Source: JADGRA01 sp052143535 (GTDB taxonomy: Bacteria > Myxococcota > Myxococcia > Myxococcales > Myxococcaceae). From it: a stretch of 64,000 nt of DNA. The first letter of the stretch is position 1, and the number at the start of each line of letters is the position of its first letter. The stretch is taken from assembly GCA_052143535.1 (NCBI GenBank), contig JBKQSS010000041.1:144216-208215 (forward strand). Reading direction: 5' to 3'. Positions 35,602 through 42,691 of this stretch are shown piece after piece. Both the position numbers and the translations under genes were made by a program. A model generated the notes under the pieces. That model was not told where the DNA came from, did not search any database, and saw nothing but the letters and a program-made list of their open reading frames with translations.

Positions 35602-37380
35602 TCAGTAGCGCCAGCTGGTTGTGTCCGCGCCCGCTGGCGCCGTCTTCAAGAAATGCGCGACCAGGAGCGGGATGAAGCGGGAGTGGTAGGTGAGGCGTGA
35701 CTCGAAATTCATGTGCTCCGCGTCCCCGCTCCAGCAGTGCCCGTCGCGCTCGCCGTAGTGCACCACTGCGTCCGAGGGCGGGTTGGACGTCGAGCGGAGG
35801 AAGGCGTCCAGGCGGCGCACCGCACCGTCGAGGAAGTAGGTGTCGAGGTTTCCGACGTTCACCCACAGCTTTCCCTGCAGCTTGGGGCCGAGGGTGGCCC
35901 AGTCCCGCTTTAAAATGTGGGTCAAGTCGTAGTGCTCGTGCCAGTAGCGAGCCACCTCGGCGTCCACGGTGCCGGTGCGCTTGTCCCAAATTCGCTTCGG
36001 GTAGCCGTCCGGCCCCACCGGCGAGTAGACGGCCTCCCAGGCGTCGAATTGGCCGCCCGAGCGCGTGCTGGCTCCGGCCACCAGCTCCACCAGGTTGTCC
36101 TGCTCTATGGTGCTCTTGGTGTAGCCGTCAGCGTTTCGGGTAGAAGAGCGCGGCGTGCGCCGGAAGGTGCCCTCGCTGAAGTAGGCATTCTTGTCGGTGG
36201 AGAGGTCCACCGTCATGAAGGCGCTGAAGTCGACCGGGTCCGGGCAGTTGGCGATGGCTCCGTTGTAGGCGTCTGGGTACAGCACCTGGTCGGCCAGGGA
36301 AATCCACCCGCCGGTGGAACCGCCATACAGGCCCCGGGCCCAGGGCCCGAGGCCTCGGTACGTCTTCTCCAGGTAGGGCACCAGCTCCTCGGTAATGGCA
36401 TCGCCGTAGGGGCCGACGTTGGCCGAATTCACCGCGTACGAGTCGTCGTAAAAGGGGTTGGCGTGTTGGAGCTGGACGAGCAGCACGCGGGGAAACCCAG
36501 GCCCCGTCCACTGCTGATGAAAGCGCCAGCCGTACTCCTGCACCATGCGGGTGTAGCCGTATGGCACGCAGTCCTCGTGGCCGTTGGGGCAGTGACGGGC
36601 GAGGCCGGCCAAGTCCACGGGCGGAAGCTGAGCCTCGGGCGGCTCTCCGCGGTAACCGTCCAGGGTGGGCGAGAAGTGCGACTCGTAAATGACGAGGGGG
36701 TAGTGCGCCTCGGTGTGGCTGTCCCAGCCCTCGGGCAAAAGCACCAGCGCGCTGAGGAAGGTGTCTCGCCCCCAGAAGCGAGACAGCTTCTCGCTGCGAA
36801 AGTGCACGTGCTTCAAGTACTGGGTGTCGGCCGGCGTGGGCAGCTCCGGCAGCGCGCGGTCGAGCTGCAGCGCCACCGTCCACCCGGTGTGAGGGTTGAC
36901 GTACACACGCCGCGGCGTGGAGACGAGGTTTCCCGGGGCCTTGTTCCACTGCTGCCCCTCGCCCCGGTCCGGCGGCAGTTTCACCACGCTGCCGTCGGCG
37001 CGGCGAAACGTCTCGTAGCGGTGTAGGACGGCCTGCACCCAATACTCGCCGGGCGGAAGCGTGCCGAGCGCAGCCATTGGGTAGCCCAGGGTGTCCGCAT
37101 CCAGGACGGCTTCGGCGCCTGGTTTCCAGTCGTTGACGTCGACGCCGAAGACTTGGGGCGTGGCGTCGCTGCTGTTTTCGATGTCGAGCTGGAGTCGGGG
37201 TTCCGGAGTGTCGGCCACGGCGATGAGCACCAGCAGCCGCCCGTCGAGGGGGCCCGGTGCCAGCGCCGCCGGATAGCGGACGGCGAAGCGCAACGGCACC
37301 GACGCCGTCGTTGGCTCTGGGGGAAGTGTCTGGCAGGAGAGGAGGACTGGCAGAAAAACACTGAGGACGAGCAGACGCAT
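35602..37380 (-). CDS. alpha/beta-hydrolase esterase lipoprotein
   Basis: A 592-residue lipoprotein (lipobox VLLSC, Cys16). The N-terminal 200 residues are beta-rich (FAVRYPAALAPGPLDGRLL, PPGEYWVQAVLHRYETF). The C-terminal half is an esterase-D-like alpha/beta hydrolase with nucleophile Ser355 in YGGSTGGW and a probable His in GHCWSGDAEHMNF. It is likely an outer-membrane-anchored esterase or depolymerase of unknown substrate. ATG at 37380. It follows the EXORDIUM-like gene by 25 bp. Confidence 0.83.
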   Translation of the reverse strand: MRLLVLSVFLPVLLSCQTLPPEPTTASVPLRFAVRYPAALAPGPLDGRLLVLIAVADTPEPRLQLDIENSSDATPQVFGVDVNDWKPGAEAVLDADTLGYPMAALGTLPPGEYWVQAVLHRYETFRRADGSVVKLPPDRGEGQQWNKAPGNLVSTPRRVYVNPHTGWTVALQLDRALPELPTPADTQYLKHVHFRSEKLSRFWGRDTFLSALVLLPEGWDSHTEAHYPLVIYESHFSPTLDGYRGEPPEAQLPPVDLAGLARHCPNGHEDCVPYGYTRMVQEYGWRFHQQWTGPGFPRVLLVQLQHANPFYDDSYAVNSANVGPYGDAITEELVPYLEKTYRGLGPWARGLYGGSTGGWISLADQVLYPDAYNGAIANCPDPVDFSAFMTVDLSTDKNAYFSEGTFRRTPRSSTRNADGYTKSTIEQDNLVELVAGASTRSGGQFDAWEAVYSPVGPDGYPKRIWDKRTGTVDAEVARYWHEHYDLTHILKRDWATLGPKLQGKLWVNVGNLDTYFLDGAVRRLDAFLRSTSNPPSDAVVHYGERDGHCWSGDAEHMNFESRLTYHSRFIPLLVAHFLKTAPAGADTTSWRY

Positions 37381-37405
37381 GGTGCCTTTCAGGGTGCGTG
37401 TTTCT

Positions 37406-39826
37406 CTAGAGGCCTTTTGTCGAGGGCCGTCGCCGGAGAAAGAGCGCGGCCCAAAGAAGCAGCAGCCCGAGGCTGGGGGAAGCCGTGCCGGAGGACGCGC
37501 AGCCTCCGCCGCTCGAGGCGGCCCCCACGCTGACAGTGAGCGCGGCGGAATGTCCCATCGGCTGCGACGGGGTTGTCCCCACCAGTGTCACGGCGGTGGA
37601 GGGCGCCTCCGGGGCCCCGGCCGTGGCGCTGAGCGTCACGGTGGAGGCATTCCCGGCCGTCACCAAGGCGGGACTGAAGCTGGCGCTGACCCCGCCCGGA
37701 AGCGCAACGAAGCGTAAGGCGATGGGCTCGGCAGTGCCCGACGCGGTGGTGGTGACGGTGAGCTGCGCGCTGCCGCCCACCGGCACGAGCACGCTCTGCG
37801 GTGCCACCTGAAAGCTGAAGTCGCTGAAGGCGTTGGAGACGGTGACATTGATGGAGGCCGAGCCGGTGGCGCCGTCGGAGTCCTTTACCGTCGCGTTGAT
37901 GGTGTGGCTGCCGTTGGCCGTGGCGCGCGTATCCCACTGGACGCTGGTGACACTGCCCGAGGAAAGCGGTGCGTTGTTGTCGATGCCGATGGTGATGCGC
38001 GACAGGGCCACGTTCGCTCCGGGCACGGCGGCCACCTGCACCGTGACGGCCCCGCTCAGCGTGGCTCCCTGCGTCGGGGTGCTGATGGAAACAGTGGGGG
38101 GCGTGTTCACCTGAACGACGCCGGTGGTGGCGTGCCCGAGCGGCTGACTTGCACTGACGCCCCTCACCAGCATGGTGGAGGGAGCGGCGCCGGGCGCGCT
38201 TGGCGAGGCGGTCAGCGTGAGGAGAGCGGTGGAGGCGCCCGGCGTCAGCGTCGAGGGGCTGAAGGAGGCGGTCACCCCCGGCGGCAGTCCGGCCACCGCC
38301 GACGAGAGGGACACCGGCTCGGCGCTGCCGAACGTCACCAGTCCGCCCACCGTCACCGTCTGGCTGGTTCCAGGCAGCAGCACCACGGCGGTGGGAGACA
38401 AAAAGAGGCTCCAGTCGTTGTCCGAGGCCACCAGTTGCACCAGCAGGGCCGCCGAATGCGTCGCCGTGCCGGTGGCACGGACGACCAGGACGCCGTCTCG
38501 AAGGAGCACCGCATTTGGCTCGGCCGACACGGTGAGGTTGGCGACGCCGCCGACGCTCAGCGAGGCGTTGTCAAACCCAGCGTCCACGCCCGGCGGCGAT
38601 TCGGTGACAGTCAGCGTCAGGGACTGCGGGGTGCCGTTGGTGAGGGTGGTGACGACTGGAATGGCGGTGGCTGTCGTCCCCGGCAGCAGCGTGAGGGTGT
38701 TGGGGGCGAGCGCAATGGAGTAGTCGTCGGTGTCGAAGTGGCTGCTGACGCAGGCGGCGACATTCGGCTGGAGCGCCACGTTTGCGTTCCACACGGCCTC
38801 GGAGAAGAGCTGCTGGATGACGTAGCAGCCGGCGTCGACGGAAGGGGTGCAGCCGGTGAGTCCATTCTCGCCGACGCTGTCCGGGTGCTGGTCGCACAGG
38901 TCGGCAATCTCGGTGTCGGAGGGGGTCGCCTCCACGGTGTTAAACCAGGCCAGTGGGTAGTCGGCGACGCTGCTGACCAGGCCAATGGCGGTGTCGGTGG
39001 TGGACTCGGCCAGCTCATGCGAGGCGACGAGGCAGGTGTTCTCGAACGTCGTCCCGGGGCCACAGCCGTTCTCGCAACCGTTGGCTCCGACGTCGGGCAC
39101 CACGGCGTAGGCAACATTTTGCGCTGGGCCGCCCTGGTAGGTGCCCAAGTAACTGCTGTGGTAGGCGCAGTACTGCTTACAGGAGACTGCCTCCGGGTCG
39201 CTAATCACCACGCTGGCCGGAAAGTGCACCATGTACACGGTGTGGGCGTCCGGCACCGGAAGAGACCCATTGCGAATTTGCCAGTCGAGCTCGCTCTGGA
39301 TGTCCGCATCGCTGATGCAGGTGAGTTGCCCGCCGGGCGTGCACAGTGGGTAGGCCTGGGACAGGCCGGGCAGCGTGTAGCTGCCGGCGAACGTCCCGCG
39401 GCCGATGACTTGCTGGGTGCCAGGCTGGCCCTGGTGGCTCCCCACTTGGGCCGCGAGAGTGGTGGAGTACTCGGTCAGCCAGTCCACCCATTCGCTGTTG
39501 GTGGCGGCGGCATAGAAGCCGCCCACGCCCAAGGCGACGTCCGGGCTGACCGCGATGCTCCACAGGACGGCGTACACCTTGGCGTTGGAGAGAACGGGGC
39601 CGCCGAAGTACTGAATGTCGGCGGTGCAGGTGATGGGCTTGCCCATGGCGGTGTAGCAGGTGGGTTCAGTCGCGTCCTCTCCGCGGGACAAGCTGCCGGC
39701 TCGCCACTGCGAGGTTTCGGAGGCGGGCCGCAAGGGCTGGTAATGCGGAGGCCCCACGCGCTGGACGTCAGCGAGGGCCGGGGTGACGAGGAGCACCGAT
39801 GCGGCGGCGAAGAGACGCGTCAGCAT
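37406..39826 (-). CDS. EXORDIUM-like protein with Ig repeats and MYXO-CTERM-like tail
   Basis: An 806-residue exported protein (signal peptide LTRLFAAASVLLVTPALA). Residues about 55-340 resemble the phosphate-induced/EXORDIUM family: IQYFGGPVLSNAKVYAVLW, a SHELAESTTD motif that could bind metal, and many Cys. Four to five Ig-like repeats follow (SFSPSTLTPG, SFSPALVTAG). The end, GGGCASSGTASPS then LGLLLLWAALFLRRR, is like the MYXO-CTERM sorting signal (Cys, hydrophobic helix, Arg cluster), which directs myxobacterial proteins to the cell surface. ATG at 39826 starts the signal peptide. Confidence 0.82.
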   Translation of the reverse strand: MLTRLFAAASVLLVTPALADVQRVGPPHYQPLRPASETSQWRAGSLSRGEDATEPTCYTAMGKPITCTADIQYFGGPVLSNAKVYAVLWSIAVSPDVALGVGGFYAAATNSEWVDWLTEYSTTLAAQVGSHQGQPGTQQVIGRGTFAGSYTLPGLSQAYPLCTPGGQLTCISDADIQSELDWQIRNGSLPVPDAHTVYMVHFPASVVISDPEAVSCKQYCAYHSSYLGTYQGGPAQNVAYAVVPDVGANGCENGCGPGTTFENTCLVASHELAESTTDTAIGLVSSVADYPLAWFNTVEATPSDTEIADLCDQHPDSVGENGLTGCTPSVDAGCYVIQQLFSEAVWNANVALQPNVAACVSSHFDTDDYSIALAPNTLTLLPGTTATAIPVVTTLTNGTPQSLTLTVTESPPGVDAGFDNASLSVGGVANLTVSAEPNAVLLRDGVLVVRATGTATHSAALLVQLVASDNDWSLFLSPTAVVLLPGTSQTVTVGGLVTFGSAEPVSLSSAVAGLPPGVTASFSPSTLTPGASTALLTLTASPSAPGAAPSTMLVRGVSASQPLGHATTGVVQVNTPPTVSISTPTQGATLSGAVTVQVAAVPGANVALSRITIGIDNNAPLSSGSVTSVQWDTRATANGSHTINATVKDSDGATGSASINVTVSNAFSDFSFQVAPQSVLVPVGGSAQLTVTTTASGTAEPIALRFVALPGGVSASFSPALVTAGNASTVTLSATAGAPEAPSTAVTLVGTTPSQPMGHSAALTVSVGAASSGGGCASSGTASPSLGLLLLWAALFLRRRPSTKGL

Positions 39827-40179
39827 GCCAAGGGGCTCCCTACCCCAATTGCGAGCCCGGAGGGGACGGCTTCCTTCACGGCGCGGACAAGCGGCTGGCT
39901 TTGTTGCCTGCTTCAGCCTGACAGCCAAGGCCCTCCGTTGGGAGGGGTAGAGTTTCACGCTTCGCCCTTGGGGTGGGGCAGATGGCCGGCGGACGAGCCA
40001 CGCCGCCAGGGCGGTGGCGCGGTGGCTGCAAACCTCGCAAGCCCTCCCCAGGGACTGTCGAGGCAGGCCACCTAGAGGCCGACAGGCCTTGGGCCACCGG
40101 GCCCTCGCCTTGCGTGCGTGGGCTCGGGTGCATTACAGACTGAGGGTAGACTGGCGCCCAAAGGGTGCCGCCACAAGGA
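39827..40179. other. 353-bp divergent intergenic region
   Basis: No convincing gene is seen. The segment must contain the promoters of the EXORDIUM-like gene and of the small membrane protein gene. It holds fold-backs: AGCCAC (39996-40001) with GTGGCT (40022-40027) enclosing a GCCGCC/GGCGG pair, and GGGCC (40091-40095) with GGCCC (40100-40104). I saw no riboswitch consensus. Confidence 0.5.
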
Positions 40180-40605
40180 ATGCAGAGCCTTCGCCGACAA
40201 CGCCCTAGCAGTCGCCGTGTGGCGGACGGCCTGGCTCTCTTCCTGGTGGGCCTGCAGCTTTTGGGGCTGGCGCACTTCGCGCTCGAGCGCCACGGCGTCT
40301 GCTGGGAGCACGGCACCGTCACCGAGCTCGGCCGCGCAGAGCGCGTCGCTTCTGTCCCGGAGGCGCTGGACGCGGACGTCGGCCTGCACGCGGGCCAGTC
40401 CGCCAGCCAACTCGAGGACCAGGACGACCACCACTGCCCGGTGCAGGCCTCGCGCCGTCACTGGGGGGCACCACCGGCGCATGCTGCGCCGGCGCTTCCA
40501 AGCGTTGCAGCGAGCGGCGTCCGCCCCCTGAGCGCTGCCGCGCGCCGTCCTGACGCGGCCATCCTGTTGCGCGCGCCCAAGCAGTCTCCGCCGCCGACGG
40601 CTTAG
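40180..40605 (+). CDS. small protein with one hydrophobic segment, His/Cys motif
   Basis: A product of about 141 residues, not recognised. One hydrophobic segment near the N-terminus (DGLALFLVGLQLLGLAHFALE) is followed by HGVCWEHG and, further on, DQDDHHCPV, which could bind a metal. The C-terminal third is Ala/Pro-rich. It lies about 190 bp upstream of the exbB-exbD-tonB-receptor operon and is probably a myxobacterial accessory to it, though a terminator-like element separates them. The start is uncertain: ATG 40180 or GTG 40165, both with poor ribosome sites. Confidence 0.5.
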   Translation: MQSLRRQRPSSRRVADGLALFLVGLQLLGLAHFALERHGVCWEHGTVTELGRAERVASVPEALDADVGLHAGQSASQLEDQDDHHCPVQASRRHWGAPPAHAAPALPSVAASGVRPLSAAARRPDAAILLRAPKQSPPPTA

Positions 40606-40614
40606 CGTTTTTTT
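40590..40614 (+). terminator. terminator candidate upstream of exbB
   Basis: GCCG (40590-40593) and CGGC (40598-40601) form a short stem, followed by TTAGCG and a run of seven T (40608-40614), the longest T-run seen between genes here. A longer alternative pairing of 40591-40598 with GTCGGGCGG just downstream is possible. Confidence 0.4.
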
Positions 40615-40791
40615 GTCGGGCGGGTGCGTCTCTGCACAGCCCTTGGGCCCGCCGTCCGTGGGGCCCGACGGGCCCCGCAGAAAGCGCGGCCGCCGCCCCC
40701 CGTAGAGCCTTCAGCGGCATTTCCCAGAATTTCTTGGGTAGTCCCCGCCCCCTTCCTGAAGGAGGCGGGCCCATCCCACGCGAGGAAGCAC

Positions 40792-41490
40792 ATGGGCATC
40801 GTCGAGCATCTCAAACACGTCCTCTTAGACCTGCGCGCTGCGTGGGTGCTGTGGATTCTCCTCATCCTCTCGGTGGCCAGCGTCCTGCTTATCGCCGAGC
40901 GAACTTTCTTCTTCCGGTCGCTGCGCGACGACGTACGCCGGCTAGCGCGTGAGCTGGACGTCCTCCTGCGCGCTGGGCGCTACCGCGAGGCCATCGAGAC
41001 GATGGCCCGCTCTCCCTCCCCGGAGGCGGCGGCCGTCCTGGCCGGTCTGCGGAACGCGGACTTAGGCCCAATGGCCGCGGAGAAGGCCATCGGCGGGGCG
41101 CTGGCCCTGGAGAGAACGCGCATGGAGCGCGGCCTGGCCTTCCTCGGTACGCTCGGAAACAACGCCCCCTTCGTCGGGCTCCTTGGCACCGTCATCGGGA
41201 TTATTGAAGCCTTCGAGGTGCTCGGCCGCACCGAGGGGGCGGGAGCCACCGGCGGGGCGCTGGCACCGCAAGCCATCATGGGCAGCATCTCGGAGGCGTT
41301 GGTGGCCACCGCGGTGGGCCTGGCGGTCGCCATCCCGGCGGTGGCGGCCTTCAACTACTTCCAGCGGCGCATCTCCACCATCCTGGCCCGAAGCGAGGCG
41401 CTCACCAGCGTGCTGCTGGCACACCTCAACGCCGAGGAGCCGGCGCTGCCCGTGGCCAACTCTCAAGCTGAGCCGGCGAGGGGTGGCTGA
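40792..41490 (+). CDS. exbB: ExbB/TolQ proton-channel protein
   Basis: A 232-residue MotA/TolQ/ExbB-family protein with three membrane helices (about 17-35, 125-141, 168-190). The signature GLLGTVIGIIEAF lies in the second. With ExbD it forms the proton-driven motor that energises TonB. ATG at 40792 has GAGGAA 6 nt upstream; the frame stays open to 40624 but the family start is here. Its last base overlaps the exbD start (TGATG). Confidence 0.9.
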   Translation: MGIVEHLKHVLLDLRAAWVLWILLILSVASVLLIAERTFFFRSLRDDVRRLARELDVLLRAGRYREAIETMARSPSPEAAAVLAGLRNADLGPMAAEKAIGGALALERTRMERGLAFLGTLGNNAPFVGLLGTVIGIIEAFEVLGRTEGAGATGGALAPQAIMGSISEALVATAVGLAVAIPAVAAFNYFQRRISTILARSEALTSVLLAHLNAEEPALPVANSQAEPARGG

Positions 41491-41918
41491 TGGCGGCCAG
41501 CAACCAAGACAACGGCACGAGTGGCCTCATCGCCGGCATCAACGTCACGCCGCTGGTGGACGTGGTGTTGGTGCTCCTCATCATCTTCATCGTCACCGCC
41601 CGCATGGTGGTGGCGCCCAACGCCGCATTGAAGCTCACTCTGCCCACCGCCTCCAGTGGCGAGCAGGTGACGCCGGTGTTTGCAGTCACCCTGACGCGGG
41701 ATGGGGTGAGCCGAGTCAACGGCCAGCCGGTGGCCTCCGACGCGGCGTTTCTCTCGCTCGCCCGTTCCGAGCACCAGAGGCACCCGGATTTGCGCGCCGT
41801 CATCCAAGCGGACGGCGAGGTGCACCATGCCCGGGTGGTGAAGGCGATGGACCTGCTGTCTCAGGCGGGCGTGACGCAAATTGCCTTCGCCGTCCAACCG
41901 GACACTGCTGCGCCGTGA
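41490..41918 (+). CDS. exbD: ExbD/TolR family protein
   Basis: A 142-residue motor partner of ExbB. One N-terminal helix (NVTPLVDVVLVLLIIFIV) carries the proton-relaying Asp24; the C-terminal half is the periplasmic domain (VTLTRDGVSRVNGQPV, LRAVIQADGEVHHARVVKAMD). ATG at 41490 overlaps exbB, and its stop overlaps the tonB GTG (GTGA). Confidence 0.92.
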   Translation: MAASNQDNGTSGLIAGINVTPLVDVVLVLLIIFIVTARMVVAPNAALKLTLPTASSGEQVTPVFAVTLTRDGVSRVNGQPVASDAAFLSLARSEHQRHPDLRAVIQADGEVHHARVVKAMDLLSQAGVTQIAFAVQPDTAAP

Positions 41919-42691
41919 GTCCAGCCCGCCGCAAGGGCTACGTCCTCAAGTACCGCGTTCCACACGCGGCCGTGGGGGACGTGTCGGGCGGCCCCTACGG
42001 CATTGCCGAGCGCATCGGCGGCCACAGCGCGGCCTGGCGCTGGCCGACGGCGTTGGGGGTGACGCTGGCGGTACACGCCTTGCTCGTCTTCCTGGCAGTC
42101 CTCGGCGACCGGGAGCATGGGCCCGTCGTTCGCCGGGAGTCGCAGGTGGTGACGCTAGAGCATCCGCCAGCCCCGCCGGCTGAGCCGCCACCGCCCGAGC
42201 CACCGCCGCCGCCCCGGCCGCACCGCGCCGCTCCCTCTGCCGCGGCCGGCAAGGTGGTGGCCGCCGTGGCCAACCCCAATCAGCCGGTGGACTTGACGTC
42301 CTTCTCCATGCCGGTGGGGCAGAGCGACGCCTACGCCGGCGGCTTCACGGCCGCCTCCGGCACCTCGACGGTGGCTGTGGCGCAGCCGATGCGGGTGGTG
42401 CGCCCGAGCGGCAAGGCGCGGCCAGCGAGCCCGGCCCGTCGGGACTGGAGTTGCCCCTGGCCCGAGGAGGAGCAGTCCTCGGACTTGCACGAGGCCCTGG
42501 TGCGCATCCGCATCCACGTGGCGGCGGACGGCCGAGCCCGGGCGGTGGACGTCCTCGACAGCCCCAAGGAGTCTTTCTCCGAGGCCGCCCAGGCCTGCGC
42601 GCTCGGCGAGCCTTTCCGTCCGGAGCTGGACGACGACGGCCGCAGTGTGGCCGGTCTCACCCCACCCATCACGGTGCACTTCGTCAGATGA
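41915..42691 (+). CDS. tonB: TonB energy transducer
   Basis: A 258-residue TonB-family protein. A cytoplasmic start is followed by one membrane helix (about 44-63) with the conserved His54 that couples to ExbB/ExbD. Next is a Pro-rich spacer (EPPPPEPPPPPRPH), and a C-terminal periplasmic TonB domain ends ITVHFVR. It transmits proton-motive energy to the outer-membrane receptor. GTG at 41915 is set by the GTGA overlap with exbD; the larger frame upstream is a shadow of exbB. Confidence 0.9.
   Translation: MSPARRKGYVLKYRVPHAAVGDVSGGPYGIAERIGGHSAAWRWPTALGVTLAVHALLVFLAVLGDREHGPVVRRESQVVTLEHPPAPPAEPPPPEPPPPPRPHRAAPSAAAGKVVAAVANPNQPVDLTSFSMPVGQSDAYAGGFTAASGTSTVAVAQPMRVVRPSGKARPASPARRDWSCPWPEEEQSSDLHEALVRIRIHVAADGRARAVDVLDSPKESFSEAAQACALGEPFRPELDDDGRSVAGLTPPITVHFVR

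Noticed and set aside
37904..40075. 723-residue open frame opposite the EXORDIUM-like gene
   Set aside because: Gly/Arg-rich shadow of a gene with signal peptide, Ig repeats and a sorting tail on the other strand.
39827..40179. Cobalamin or other riboswitch upstream of the TonB operon
   Set aside because: I looked for the B12-box and other conserved cores on both strands and did not find them; only generic GC-rich fold-backs are present.
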